DNA from: Sweltsa coloradensis | Taxonomy: Eukaryota; Arthropoda; Insecta; Plecoptera; Chloroperlidae | Assembly: GCA_024449915.1 (NCBI GenBank) | Contig: JAMZAV010000007.1 | Span: 558,001-622,000, forward strand | DNA: 64,000 bases | Direction: 5' to 3' | Shown here: piece by piece, positions 1 through 13,041 of the stretch | Position numbering within the stretch: position 1 is the first letter of the stretch | Layout: each line of letters opens with the position of its first letter | Position numbers and translations under genes: made by a program | The notes under the pieces: model-generated | Databases searched by the model: none | The model's input: the letters and a program-made list of their open reading frames with translations, nothing else | What the model was told of the DNA's origin: nothing

Positions 1-1451
1 TTGATAATAGCCGAACATGACCACCAATTGACATACGTCTTTTGTTGGGATTGACATTCAACAACATTGATACAGTATATTTTTGTCGAGCCTTGGAGTA
101 AAGTGGGCGGGGCTATAACCATACTAAACGGTCAACTCTTTCAACTAGTGATCTTTACCATAGAGATTTCAATGTTAGTGGAATTGCACTTTGTAACCTT
201 CTTCGATAATTTGTCGATTAAGTTGCTTCGCTCCCTTTTTCGGGTACACAGTGCCCTTCAGTCTAACACAGTTTTTCTTGAATTGTTCAACTAAACTGGC
301 TTAGCGCGGAGGCGTGTTATTAGATTATAACACATTTTATAATATTTTAGATACAGTACTCACATTTCTTAATTAATCGATTACGAATATTCGTGAAATA
401 ACAGTTATTTACACGCTTTTTGTGAGCTTCGGTTATTTAAATCCAAGTTAATGTAATTATTTAATTCCAATTAATTAATTTAAATTCCAACTTAATTTAA
501 ATAATTCCAATTCCAAATATACTTAGATAATTTTTAAAGCAAGTCTGTATCTCAACGTATGTTAACATTGTCAACCGTAAGTTAATTAATGGGTTGATTG
601 GAATTTCACGAATTGGAACTCACGTTCTGGGTTTTGCTTTTTTGACTTTCTGGGCTTATGTCTCGCAGTGATTGTTTAAGGCTATAACTTTACATCCGAG
701 TGTGTATATCAATTAAACTTTTTTTTAAATTAAAATTCCAATGATTTATGATAGTGATATTGATATCAGTATCTGTGCACGTTTCCCACGCTTGCCCCAG
801 AAGAACAAGATTTAAAGCATGCAATCACCACAATCGCAATTTGGCTATAAAATCTTAATGCCTTTAACCACTAACCAGGCGCGATAGGCCTATCACTCCG
901 ACCAACCCCTGAATGCGAGTGTCGCTCGTTCCATGAGCTATACCTCAACTCATGCTAATTTAGAAACATCAAAAGAGAGCAATTTAAAATTAGGTGGTTT
1001 CTTTGCTATATTCATTATGTGTGAAAACAATATGTTGACTTTTACAATATATCATATTTAAATAATTGTAATTTTGTGGTAGGTCCATAGTGATCTTAGG
1101 TATATCTCAACAATTATAAGTGGACCTTGAAATTAATTGTATTTTATTCATGTATTGTATTTGTCGTTTTATTCTGTGTGTGTCAAGTTTGTATGCTAAT
1201 AAATTATATTACCATGGAGTTGGATGATAAGGAGGTCTAGCTCAAATGGAACAGCACGTCCACAATCGTGTTTGTTTCTTGAGCCTATTCGCCATTTTGA
1301 TTGTTTAACCACTACTAGCAGGTTAAACTTTGCTACCATGAACTGTGGTAGGCCCTAGGTTACCTTGGTTACCAAGTAAACAATCAAAATGTCTGCCAAT
1401 ATGAAGTGCTAACTTGTACACCGCCGACCACACACCTGCGCCTCCAGTACG
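1..1451. other. AT-rich stretch without a supportable gene
   Basis: Open frames are 75 codons or fewer and none resembles a known family. The DNA between about 420 and 530 is built of short variants of AATTCCAATTTAA, a low-complexity drift and not a regular tandem array. No splice-bounded coding segment was recognised. Confidence 0.5.
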
Positions 1452-1528
1452 CCAGTACTCAGGGTCCACTAGATACCTAACAGCTGCTGCAGCTTAGCAT
1501 AAGTATCTAGTGGACCCTGCCCAGTACT
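1452..1528. mobile_element. 60-bp hairpin mini-element with hAT-like ends
   Basis: Positions 1460-1519 form a hairpin whose ends read CAGGGTCCACTAGATAC and its exact reverse complement (17-bp arms, 26-bp loop containing CAGCTGCTGCAGC). The word CCAGTACT occurs at 1452-1459 directly before it and at 1521-1528 one base after it. An 8-bp flanking duplication and a CAGGG terminus are hallmarks of hAT superfamily elements. The one-base offset on the right leaves some doubt. It has no coding capacity and would depend on a transposase made elsewhere. Confidence 0.5.
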
Positions 1529-1983
1529 ATTTATAACTCCATGATATTACTAAGTTTATTCTATGGGTGTGTGTGGTAGCAAAATGAAAAAATATTTTTT
1601 TTGGTCAGGCGAGATGGCCATATTGTAGGGCACAGTGCCCTCTTTAGCCTTTTTTTTCTTTAGCCTTTTTCAAATTGTATAAAAGCCTACCAAACGGTAT
1701 CAAAGAAAGTAGATTCAATATATATATATAAAACTGAATGTATTAATTTTTTAAAATCTAAATTTCCATATGTAGGAATGTGACTGAAATTGTTGGAATA
1801 GTTTTATTATGTTTTATGTAAAGACTCTGTTTTCTACTTATGTGAAGTGCATGATTGTATATTACGTTATATTATTTGTATTAGTATTTTATATTGTATG
1901 TTATGATTGTAACATGTTACGAACTAGCGAAAGCTAAATAAATAAATCATATTTCTACTACTACTTTAGAGTAGCTGCGAAAG
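1529..1983. other. Unannotated AT-rich spacer
   Basis: Contains a short (TA)n at about 1717-1730 and several T-runs. There is no open frame of note and no recognisable repeat. Confidence 0.4.
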
Positions 1984-1984
1984 A

Positions 1985-2154
1985 TATGTCCGAGGGCTGT
2001 TAAAGATTAGGACTCAATCCCTTGCATTCGAATTATCTACTGAGGAAACCCTCAGAAAAAACCTTCAGTCAGGATTGCCGGTCTCGACGTGATTTGAATC
2101 CGGGACATCCCGAATCGAAAGTATAGCGCTTAGCGTTCGAGCCAGCACTGTCGG
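1985..2154 (-). mobile_element. SINE S2, tRNA-derived, copy a
   Basis: Read on the minus strand, the unit begins near 2154 with a tRNA-like head. Its A-box region is GGCTCGAACGCTAAGCG and its B box GGATTCAAATCAC is degenerate (consensus GGTTCGANNCC). A body follows that ends in the signature GGACTCAATCCCTTGCAT region near 2010-2030 and TCCGAGGGCTGTTAAAGA near 1989. The same order of head and body occurs at 13,042-13,184 and at 16,871-17,040, which defines a family. It is a non-autonomous retroelement head transcribed by RNA polymerase III. A real tRNA is unlikely because the cloverleaf arms are eroded. Confidence 0.6.
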
Positions 2155-2304
2155 TATTGTATTGTACAGTTCAGCTAACGGCAAGTTACTTATTGAGCAT
2201 TATAAGCATCCTGGTGGTGAGACACTTTGTGTTATGAGGCTCGACTCTAATTCTTACCACCATGTAGCAATTAGATTGTCATGTAATAATATATCCCCCA
2301 CAAA

Positions 2305-2590
2305 TACAAAAATAAAAAAAAATAAAAAACGGCGGCCAAGCTCTCCTTCAAAAGTCTTCGGCTGTGAATACTGTGAGATAGGCCTATAGAAGTTGAGCCA
2401 AACTTTTCATTCTTTCTCCCTAGTTTCGCAATGAAAAGAAGTAAGGTCATTTCGCCTGTTGACGAGCGCCAAGCCAACCATTCGTGGTAAATAAGTAAAA
2501 TTTTAAAACTCGAAATCATAAAAAATTGCTTTGCCATTGAATTTGGTTCATTACGAGAATTCTAAAAAGTCAATGGCCAAGCCTTGTAAG
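2305..2590 (+). repeat. Dispersed repeat R1, copy a
   Basis: From the A-rich run and CGGCGGCCAAGCTCTCC (about 2330) to GTCAATGGCCAAGCC (about 2583), this segment matches 12,674-12,925 over roughly 200 bp at an estimated 85-90 percent identity, with small indels. Shared blocks include CATTTCGCCTGTTGACGAG and CTTTCTCCCTAGTTTCGC. The other copy ends in a long hairpin, so R1 is probably a decayed foldback DNA element. An S2 SINE lies next to both copies. Confidence 0.65.
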
Positions 2591-5500
2591 TACACGTGTT
2601 GCGCTTGGCTGCGGGCGAACGACCGTCGCCCTAGACAAGATCTTAGTCATGTTGGAATAAAATAATAATAACCGTCTATACGTCAGCATCATCCTTGCCC
2701 CTGTCTTTGTTTCAAACTTTTATTTTCACTTTTGTGACTGATATAAATTAATTTAGTGTTGTTTTGAACGTTTTGTGTTGATTATCAGTCACTATTAAAG
2801 AACGCGTTGTCAGAAGAAACGAAAAGTTTTGAAAATGTTTCTGGTTTTGTAAACATCGATTGGTTTGGCATACGACTGTTCCCCGGTGGAGAAACAAGCG
2901 AATGTAATCGAACACGTAATCATGTCGGCTTTGAGCTTTGTCAGCTCATCGAAAAACAAGACTACGATTGAAATAACAAAACAAAAGTCAAATCAAATAC
3001 ATCCATTCAATTCTTTTGCCCACTTGTCACAATGTGACAATGGTATTGAAATGTGTCCTGTTCGAACTTGTCCATTCCCTAGAATAGCAAACACAATTAT
3101 CGGATTGATCAAGACTATTAATTTTTCATTTCCAGCTTCATGAAGAACGAAACCCACCTGTTTTGACAAGAGAGTTTATTTTGAAATTTAATTTCGTATT
3201 TGAAAAACTCTACAGAGTAATTCGTGTTGAAGAATCTGCTTTGACGTTGCCTTTTAGACAACTAAACAAAATCGAGTTCAACGTACACAATTATTTGCAA
3301 ATAAAGCTGTTTTTATTTACAGTTTAATATCAATTTCAAACTATGTAATTTAGACAACAAACGTCATATAATTGGCTGAGACCACCCCTGATGCTGCGTC
3401 CTCTCTATTCCCGCTCTATTTTCTTTCTTTAAGTAGAAACAATTGTCGATTTATTAATACATGAGTGTGTTTTGTGTATTCGTTCATCTCCGTGACGGGC
3501 ATAAATAATGCATAAAGTATATTTTCATTAAAATATCCCATGTCTTTCAGACCCTTCCTCCTGAAGCTTTCATACAGGTGATATTTATAATTGCACTACG
3601 GAATCTAGGGTCAAACTGCAATTAACTTGTAACATCACTGCAGATCACCTGCGTGTTATCTCATAATTATATATCTGCCTCTTGAAGAGCATATTATTAT
3701 ATTATCATTTGACAGGTGCATGCGTTTAGCAGTGTGCAGCATAGTGCGACAAGTAAAACAATGAATATGATAGTGATAAAATCTAGTCGAGTACATTTTG
3801 AAGCAGTGGGAATTAATTGACAGAAAACAAATATTTTGAGCGCCACAGAGTTGTTTTTATTTTTACTGAAACGAATGTTTCCCCCATGCAAGCAGATAGA
3901 GAGTTTTAGCGTTATCGAGAGTTTTGCCATTCATGATTTAGATATTTACATTTTAAGAGCAAAAATACGCTCCATACTCGGTTATTTCGATGTAATGGAA
4001 ACACAGCATTTTTTATAACGATACCTGTTTATTCAACGTGGTTGAATATACTATTTCTGCCGTTTTATATCAATCAAAATTTAAATTTAAAAACATAATT
4101 TTATGTTAAGCGTATACAAATTGTAGAACATACCAAATTTAAAAAAAACATTCCAATAACTGGTCCGGTTTGAAATGAAATTCTTTCATTGAAGATCAGT
4201 TACGTGACTAAGGGGGTAGCACAATACGATTTAAGTTATTTTATTTTACTTCTAAATGATGGTTTAGTTTTTACTTTTGCTTATTTGGTTTAAGAACTCG
4301 CCAATGTTCGTTCAATGCACCACCCTGGCCTAGGAATTGTGGGAAGAACAGACCCGTGCTAGACAGATCCAGCCATAGGCAAGGGGAGGGAAGAGGGGGA
4401 GTTTCTGTGTCTTACGACCATTAGTTAATTATGTATGTATTTATTTATTTAATTACTATACTTAGGTATATTAAAGTGAAATACAAAGAAGGACAATACG
4501 TAAAAGTAGTACAATGAATAAAATATAGGAGACAGAAAAATTATTCACAAAATATAAATAAAATATATCAGTAATTTAAAAAAAAAAAAAAAAGGTATAA
4601 AACAATGCACATTGAATGAAAACAGATTCAATGCTAGAATGTGTATATTCTACTCAAGGTCACATTTCGTGTAACTTGAAACGTTATCATGTCCCCTTTA
4701 AAATTAGCATAAGTTGGTTGTGTACGTCTGTCTAGATAGATCATTCAGTTTTGTGCATAAATGAAAAAACCTAATAAGAAAATGAAACACTACTTAAATG
4801 ACCAACCAACCAACGGAGCTGAACAAATCAGATCTGTCGGGCAGTTTACTCGGCTTCTGACACGCGATCTACAAGCGTCGGAGCAGCGATCATAAACTCC
4901 TGGCTTGTGTGACAACTTGCTTGTCAACCGCTCGATAGCACGGACTAATGGAATAAACTTTCCGGCTAGAGAATCTGGCTAGCAGTAAAGCTTGTGCGTG
5001 TGAGTGTGAAAGTGAGTGCGTGAGCGCGACTGCATGTGTGTGTGAGTGTCGCTTCAGTCCTATGCTGTGTCGTTTTAACACAAACAATGGTCAGTGGCAT
5101 AACTTACGAGTTGAGTTATCTGGTCTTTTTTATTTTGTTATTTCACCGATACATATTTCCATATTACGCAATTATTATATTCCAGTTTTGGATAAACACC
5201 GTTATTAATCATAGTAGGCTAGTAGGCTTGCTATGTGATAATTATGCAGGTCTAGGTCGCTAGTTTTTAGAGTCTTAGTAAAATTAGCAAATATAAAGTC
5301 CAAGGTTAGAACTCAATTCATTCGCCTGTAACTGATACATAATATCTCATAGAAAGCCTCTAGTCAGATTCGACAGCGGCTGGAACCGGACAGAACCAAC
5401 CCGGGTCTCGGGGTTACCCGCTGATCAATATCTTTCATATTATAGAAAGAAACTTAGAAAGTGATTTGGAGGTTAAATCACAGCACAATCGTTTTTGTTT

Positions 5501-6039
5501 ATTTTCAGTCCAAATACCACAAATAAAAAAAAAGTTTGAATTAAACAAAACATGAAAAGCTAACATAATTTTATAGGTAGTTGTAACTCTAAATCCAATC
5601 CTATTGCACGGGGAAAGTATACGTGTGTAGTGACAAGCACCGTGATTACCATCAGTAACGGGACCACCACACTGCTCCCTGCTCCCAGCCCAGTCCCACC
5701 GTAGAGCGACAGATTGCAAATAAGCGAACTCAGATCGAGCTCTATTGACTGTCAAGCCGCTCGTGTGGAAGACACCTCCCTACTCCCTAGCCATCTGTGC
5801 TGGTAGCAGAAGTAAACCACTAGTGAATATTTATAAGTTTTTTGTTTTATTGTGGGTAATTTGTGAACTGTTTTTATTGTGCATTTTAAGTGCATTTAAA
5901 TAGTGTGGTCTGGTGGCTAAAATAACTCAAATTTAATTTAATGTAGATTGTGTACATATTTATATTTATGCAATTGGCCTACAGGATTCTGGTTTTATGA
6001 CTTCTTACACGAGTATGCGACCATTGTACGACCTATTGC
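2591..6039. other. Long stretch with no recognised gene or repeat
   Basis: The longest frames are a 92-codon plus-strand frame at 2865-3143 and a 106-codon minus-strand frame at 5435-5755. Neither shows a motif, signal peptide or membrane segment that I can name, and neither is bounded by convincing splice signals. A 15-A run lies near 4579. A GC-richer patch near 5640-5720 has no assigned role. Confidence 0.4.
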
Positions 6040-6043
6040 TTAA

Positions 6044-6668
6044 GGCTATTCGACCGCGTTTTTCTATTTTCCAAAATATGCTACCAAGTCAAAATATAGT
6101 GAATGGCTTTGAAACCATGGCTATTTTAGAAACTCAAAAATATTTTTTTCAATTTTTTCTGATCCGGTACACAGCCAATATAGCCACCTCAAAATAATTT
6201 CCAACTTCAATTCGCCAAGGCACACCATTCAACGTAGGGTGTTAAGTTTTTGTGACATTAATTTTCAACTTTTTTTTTTTATAGACTGAGTGAGAGAAAA
6301 AAGATTTTTTTAACAATTGTCTTTCCTGCGAATTTTTTCGTTTGGCGGTATTTTTTACCGATTTGTACCCCAAAAAAAAAAATCGCAGGAAAGACAATTG
6401 TTTAAAACAATCTTTTTTCTCTCAATCAGTCTATTGAAAAACAGTTGGAAATTAATGTCACAAAAACACAACACCCTACGTTGAATGATGTGCCTTGGCG
6501 AATTGAAGTTTGAAATTATTTTGAGATGGCTATATTGGCCGTGTACCGGATCAGAAAAATTTGAAAAAAATATTTTGGAATTTCTAAAATAGCCAGGTTT
6601 CAAAGCCATTAACTATGTTTTGACTTGGAAGCATATTTTGGAAAATAGAAAAACGCGGTCGAATAGCC
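6044..6668. mobile_element. 625-bp foldback element with TTAA target duplication (M1)
   Basis: The element starts GGCTATTCGACCGCG and ends with its reverse complement. It is flanked by TTAA at 6040-6043 and 6669-6672. Almost the whole element is palindromic: two arms of about 300 bp at roughly 90 percent identity surround a short T/A-rich centre near 6345-6365. TTAA duplications are used by piggyBac and Kolobok transposons. The GGC terminus is not the CCC start usual for piggyBac, so Kolobok-like or an unassigned TTAA element is possible. The open frames inside are by-products of the palindrome and are not genes. Confidence 0.75.
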
Positions 6669-6672
6669 TTAA

Positions 6673-9600
6673 AATTGCATGTTAAACTGTTTACAAGTGA
6701 ATAATAGCTATATTCCTTTAGCCAGGAAGCTTCCGACGTATAATATAAAGCTTTGCACAGTTGTCGAGAAAGCATACAACACTGGACAGCCCTACTTTCG
6801 TAGATTATCAAAACTCTAAATAAAGATAAATAATTTACAAATGTTCAATGTAACAAGGATAAACAATCAATAAATTCACATAAATTTAAAATTTTAGACA
6901 AACCATATCCAAAATCGTAATTTTTCTTCTTCTTTCAATTAAATGATTTTAAAATAATATTTAGAAAAATGTGACAGTAAGAGACCGTGACAGAGAAGAT
7001 CCAGTGGCAACTGTGCAACGTTTCATTCAAATACCTATGGTATGGTGTCAGTCAGGTTGCCGGTAAGGAATGTGCATGTGCATCAAACGCGTCTTATAAT
7101 ACCTATTCTTTAAAATAAAATTCATTGGTGAAAATAAATATAAGAAATGGGGTCTCCACCTTGTTAAAAAAATGAAAAATCCTGCTTCGAAATTGAGGAA
7201 ATGTCATCATGGGCTTATTGAGATTGGAGCATTAAAAATTGAACATTGTACACTGAATAATAAGAAAACACATGAAATGTATTATTTACATATAATTTAC
7301 ATATTATACATATACATATAAAATACAAATACATATTATATACACGTATTTAAAATATATAAATGATTTAAGGAAATTAAATTGAAATGTGTGGTTTTTT
7401 TAAATAAGAATGCAAATTTGTTGTAAAGAATAGAATCAATTATACGGACTACGGGGAAAATGTAATGGATTGAATAGGTCCTATCTCGGTGTTGGACTGC
7501 ATTCTACAAGAGTATAAAGTGTAATTGAACGCAGTAAGCATCTTCCATGCATCTCTAATAGCTTAACGTTTAGCGGGCATTCAATTAGACTTGCTCGCTA
7601 CCATTACAGCAATTAGCATGCACGGTGTGTACTGATATAATCCCCGCTGCTCGAGTGTACTTCAAGTCAAGTAGCAGTCGAATCCAATGAGCTTGTCTGT
7701 AAAGACGCGCGAGGACTTTCTCACGGTGCACGTAACCCCTGTCACGCACTAACTACTTTTTACACACGATGATTTTACAAACATGGAAATTACTTCCGTT
7801 TTATTAACCTAATTATATACTAGACTGTTGAATTTAATGAGTGGTTTAAACAGCCAGTTTATAGTTTAGCAATAGCTAGTTGTACAGCGTGAATGTGTGC
7901 TATAGTCTGTATAATAAATTTTTAATAGCTCGTCCGACAGTGAATAATTTATCTAAAACCGTGGGTGATAAATGAGATTTAATTGACCTTCGTTTTAACT
8001 CCTTGATTGACACGTCAAGTTTGACGTTATTATATTTCTACCACGGTAATTTATTTAAACTCTGATTGAATCGCATCTGTGTCAGAATACCTAATTGAAC
8101 TGTCAATAAGGTAATTATTATTATTTTTTAAACTACTCCACAATTTCCGAGAAAATAATTCTGAAATCAAACCAAATTGAGGGTAAAAGCGGCCTTAAAT
8201 GGACTTCACTGATTTGTATTAAAGATATTATGTGGGGTCAGGAAATCGGGGCAGAACTAGACATTGTTTTAATATTATTGTACACTATTCCAGACGAAGT
8301 TAAATGGAACACATCAATTTGAACATGTCTGTCATGTCGCGTTTCTACTCAAAATTGCGTCAAGCAATGTTGTGATCTATTTTTAACTAACTTATTTCTA
8401 TTTTCCGTGTCGCTGACAATTTAAATCAAATTTATTTGTACATCCATTATTCATCCCAGTGCTTTCAAGTTTTCTCTGTTATTATATTGCGAAAATCTAT
8501 GCATGTAGCGTAGCTCAAAACAAATGATAATGTAAATAAATAATTGCTGTTTTAATTTAGGAATCTTTTCAGCTCTAAACAACAGACGATCCACCGCAAA
8601 CGGTTGCATGCAAGACTCATCACGCACGCACTGCTGAGCAATATGCGTGCGAGCAGGTGGCCAAGTTACTGACGTCTCATGCACGAGGGCTTACAAGAGT
8701 GGACCCGCCTTACCCACCATCTTGCTTCTAAGATAACATAATATTACTTTACCTACATGTCTAGTATTTGTATGCTCTATTTTTAGCTTGACAACTAATA
8801 TTTTATAATATCCTACTTACACTTATTTTGTATTTATTTAATATCCACTCACGACATTTACTTTTAAACATTCCAACACTTTTGATCTCTCTTAAATCTC
8901 TTGATAACATATTGTCTATGTATATTACTACTTAGTATGTTTGCAATTAGTATTGCAGTATCGCAGTATATTGCAATTAGTAATTAGTATGCAATTTAGT
9001 TGTAGGTCTGCCCTAACACATGGCAGTTTCTAATGCGTCCCACATGTTGGTAATAATGTAATAAAATTATAATAATGTATATTTATAAAAGCCGACATTA
9101 TCATATTGTTAATATTAGCATCTGCTTCTGTTTCCTTGCGAAAGGTATTCTGGTACAAAGACATGTATAAGGACTTTTTATATGATTTATTCCCAGCATT
9201 TGCATTTTTACCAAAGAAACCTTAGAAATAAACGATCTGTTAGGATTGCCGATATGCGATTAGGAATAAAACCAACACTGCTCTTTATAGGCAACTCAAT
9301 TACGATGTGCAAGATTGCAACTTGTGTAACTTCACATACACGTACTATTTATATCTACCCTGAACCCTACTTCTACTAATGTCAATATGCATTAGTCGTT
9401 AGCATGTGAACTTTGCTTTATGCACATTTGATCATTAGTTGGGTACTTTTCAACGTGTACACACAAGACGATGTGCGGCGATATATCCCGATGCTTCTAG
9501 CCGTGTGATCCACCGAGAGTATCGCACTGTATCATTTATTGGTCTCATTATGTGCAAGTCAAACGACAAAATTTTTTAAGTTATAGTTGGTAATTCATAA

Positions 9601-10309
9601 CTGTCGTAGATTAATTAATTGAGTGGATTAAAAAAAAAATGACTTCGTGTTGGTTAATACCGGGTTGATAAGGTTTGATTACCATTCAGCACACGACACT
9701 CCGGCTATAGTTTTTATACACCGTACTATAGCCAGTTCCTTAGGCCTGAGGACGTGTCTCTGTGCCTCCAGGCCCAATTCACTGATCGTCACGTCGTCTC
9801 TCCTACTACAATAGTTCAGAGACGTCACAAGCAACCGAACTGTTCGTATGGATCGTTGACCCAGTGGTAATAGTGTCCCGACCTGCTCAGTGGCGTAGGG
9901 CAGGGGGGGAGGCAAAAACATTAATCCCAGAATTTATTATGTAAAAAATATGCACTTACACTTATACAATTCGACAGTCACCTTGGTAAAACGAATATGT
10001 TTGCCTGTATGCTTCGTCACTACATAAAAAAATAGGTTGAAATTTACTAAAATGGGCCACTTCACGTTCATTTTTGGAGTTTTTAGACCGCAGATAGTTG
10101 CAGTAAAACATCGTTTACAGAGTCCGAAAGCAGTTAAAACATGACTAAATAACTGTAGCATGGTGAAAGACCCCAGCTACCGCCAACAAAATCTTTTAAC
10201 GAATTTGCCCCCCCCACAACTTTCAAAACGTTCCTACGCGCCTGGACCTGCTTGTTCTGCAGCAAGTAGGCCTCGATTCCAGCGCAGGCAAACTATAAAA
10301 ACATTCTAC
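6673..10309. other. Long stretch with no recognised gene
   Basis: Open frames are 84 codons or fewer and unrecognised. Local low-complexity runs of ATACATAT type occur near 7280-7340, with GCAATTAGTATGCAATTAG-like short duplications near 8940-8995. No SINE heads, transposon termini or RNA genes were seen. Confidence 0.4.
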
Positions 10310-12666
10310 TAACATTCTACTTATTTTTCAGACGTCTTTACTGCATTCTTTAGAAATCATATTTGGTTGTGCATTATCATGCTGCACAAGCTAAAACCAT
10401 ATCAAACAATCCAGTAAAATACTTTAATGCAATAAAAAAGCATAAATTATAACGCCAAATCGCCATTTTGTTGATGGCAGATTGAGTCTTCGATTTGCTA
10501 CGCTCGCGCCTGTGCGGAGGTATTGGAGACTGCGTATCTAGCCTACAATAGGTGTTTAATATCTATGGCTTTATCAGTCATAGTAAATCCTTTAATTTTG
10601 AGCAAGTTCAATTCAAAATAACGTTAATATAACTGTCAAGAACTTCTGACAGAAAGTCAATTGTGGTTTGTTCGTTCCATGCACGGGTTTCCCATTATAT
10701 TTGTTTGTTGTATGAAGCCTACAAGACCCCTCCCTACAACTAAACAACCGGGGCTAGATAAAACAATTCAACAAATAACAGGAACACACTGATTAGTGAT
10801 TAGCCCCCAAGCTTCATATTATAGGTTTTACTAGGAAAACGCTTAAGTCCCGCCGCGTTGTTGGATGAGCGTAATTGGTGCATTGGGCTGCCATGTGTTA
10901 TGCGGATTTTCTGTTCTGTGAAAAAACCATTACTAAGTTGAATTTTTTTTTTAATTAAATAAAATAAATAATAAAATTAACTTAAATTTAATTTTTTAAA
11001 TTAATCGTAATTTAAAAAAAACGTAAAATTGCAATTTTAATAAGAAATAATTATTGGATTGCGCTCAAATTTAACACGAGTATATTAATTCATACAATTA
11101 AGGGTCTGTGAAAAAATCATTACAATAGGATAAAGCATGTAGGTGTTATATGTCAAAGAATTGTTTTAAAAAAGAAAAAACCCGTAAAATTTAGATTTTC
11201 ATGAGAAAATAATTTTTCGATTACGCTCAAATTTCACACGAATATCTTAATTCATAAAATTAAGGTTCTGTGAAAAATTATTACAATCGGATAAAGCGTG
11301 TAGGTGTTATAAGTCGAAGAAATTTTTAAAAAATCGAAAAAAATCGTAAAATTGCGTTTTTTATAAGAAAAAATTTCCCGATTGCGCTCAAAACGTGGCA
11401 GTTCTAAGTTCAGAGATTTCGAAGGCCTCCATAAAATTTCATCGCAATCGGAGTATCGGTTTAGCCGGAATCGTGTTAACAAACACACAAAAATACAAAA
11501 AAAAAAAAAAGAAAAAAAAAAAAAAAAAAAACATTCCGGATTTTTTTCTCCAGTGTAGTGAAATGGAATCTTCGCTTCGCTCGCTACGCTCGCTACGCTC
11601 ATCCAATAAACAGTCAACACGTCAAAAGTATTCAATGTAAATAATCGACGCGGCAAAATGCCCCGTTCGAATCGTTGTATCGTTATTGTTATTGTTGTGA
11701 TGCAAATTGTAAACTTAATAATCAAAGATTATAACAGTTTATAGGGATATTTCCTTAAAATAATCATTATGTTAATTTATTTTGTTGAGGAAAAGGGCAG
11801 ATTTAAGATTCACATGGTGTTAAAACGTGAGCAGTATCAAACCATGGAGTCAAATCTTAGATTATCCATGACCAAACCTTACAGACAGCGTTGATGAATA
11901 AGAGATTTATTCCAAACTTACGAATATCAGATTGATAGAAAGACTTTGGTGGAGGTGCCGGGTCCTCACAAGTGTATAATTCACTAGGGAATGGAAGTAA
12001 AATGAAAACAAAATAGTATTTTGATGGAACGGTATGTTTTTCATTGCAGTTTCGTTTGCTGCCATCTCGTTACATAATGATGAACGCAGATTATCTTTCC
12101 GTGGTCGTATGTATACAAGTATCTGTATGTGTCTTTTAGTGGTTCAATATACCATATACCGTAATCACGCATGTGTCTGTAACATCGGATTTTGCGAACA
12201 CATAGAGACTTACCATCACAGTAATGTTCATTTAATGCTTGGCTGGCTACCGCAGAAAGCTGATGTACAATATTGCATGCAGGCTTAGCTCCATGTTATG
12301 TTTAGCATAACAAAAGACTGTGGATCATCCGGTATTGTGTGAAATAACAGGGAATCGAAGACCGCAGATCGCCTGCCTAACTTATTGAATCTGTTGCGTT
12401 GCGTGATCAGCATAGCATGTCCAACAACACAACACTAAGTGCCAATAAGTAGACCGCTTTGTGATGGTCAGACTGTTGGATACTAAACGACTGGGTTAGG
12501 GATGAGTTTCAGTGTGCACAGATTCATCACTGTGACTTGGGCGGAATAATATTCAACACGCAATAAGATAGCTGCCTAGCAAGAGCAAAGCCGCACGAAG
12601 GAAAAGAATGGCCACAACATTTAAAAATGATGATTATAAAATGAAATTAATTTATGTAACCCCAAT
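10310..12666 (+). repeat. Segmental duplication, copy 1 (contains an H1 insertion)
   Basis: This block matches 14,706-16,274 in the same orientation at an estimated 98-99 percent identity in the aligned parts. Single-base differences are sparse, for example near 10,580, 12,150 and 12,410. The length difference is explained by the 776-bp H1 element at 10,831-11,606, a loss of about 43 bp near 10,373 that removed the end of a TTAA element, and a few small indels. The left boundary lies within the right arm of a TTAA foldback element (compare 14,706-14,775). No gene is recognised inside. A frame of 84 codons at 12,034-12,288 is broken by an insertion in the other copy. Confidence 0.85.
10831..11606 (-). 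mobile_element. Helitron2-like non-autonomous element H1, copy 1
   Basis: Read on the minus strand, the element starts TTGGATGAGCGTAGCGAGCG (11,606 inward). It ends with the inverted word CTCATCCAACAACGC, a hairpin formed by AACGC and GCGTT, and the terminal CTAG at 10,831. An A lies before the start and a T after the CTAG. The other copy of the surrounding duplication holds the exact empty site at 15,229/15,230, so insertion left no target duplication. Inside are two to three tandem units of about 165 bp with the repeating words ATCGGATAAAGC and GATTGCGCTCAAA. A 157-codon open frame spans much of it. These are features of Helitron2/Helentron/HINE-type elements. The start is TT and not the classic TC. 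Confidence 0.75.
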
Positions 12667-12673
12667 CCAACCA

Positions 12674-12960
12674 AATACAAAAATTTGTAAAAAAAAACGG
12701 CAGCCAAGCTCTCCTTCAAAAGTCTCCGGCTGTGAATGCTGTGAGATATAGAAGTTGAGCCAAGCTTTTTATTCTTTCTCCCTAGTTTCGCTTTTAAAAT
12801 AAGTAAGATCATTTCGCCTGTTGACGAGCGCCAAGCCAACGATTTTTGTGGTAAAAAAGTAAATTTTTAACTCGAAATCATAAAAAAATGCTTGGCCATG
12901 AACCAAATTCAATGGCCAAGGCAATTTTTTTTTATTTCGAGTTTAAAATTTTTTTACCAA
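12674..12960 (+). repeat. Dispersed repeat R1, copy b, ending in a hairpin
   Basis: Matches 2305-2590 from CGGCAGCCAAGCTCTCC onward. Positions 12,849-12,899 and 12,911-12,960 are imperfect inverted repeats of about 50 bp (GGTAAAAAAGTAAATTTTT... against ...AAAATTTTTTTACC), separated by about 11 bases. The foldback end suggests a DNA element of the hairpin type. No target duplication could be identified. Confidence 0.6.
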
Positions 12961-13041
12961 TTTATGGTTTTAAAACCGGGTTTTGGACCCCCTTCAGGTG
13001 ACTAACTATAGGTGTATTGCGGATCAGACAATTGTGAAGGG

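Noticed and set aside
2865..3143. 92-codon frame as a small secreted protein
   Set aside because: No signal peptide at the start, no recognisable cysteine framework and no conserved context.
6355..6811. Overlapping minus-strand frames mirrored by a plus-strand frame at 5997-6197
   Set aside because: The same peptide words appear on both strands because the region is a palindrome.
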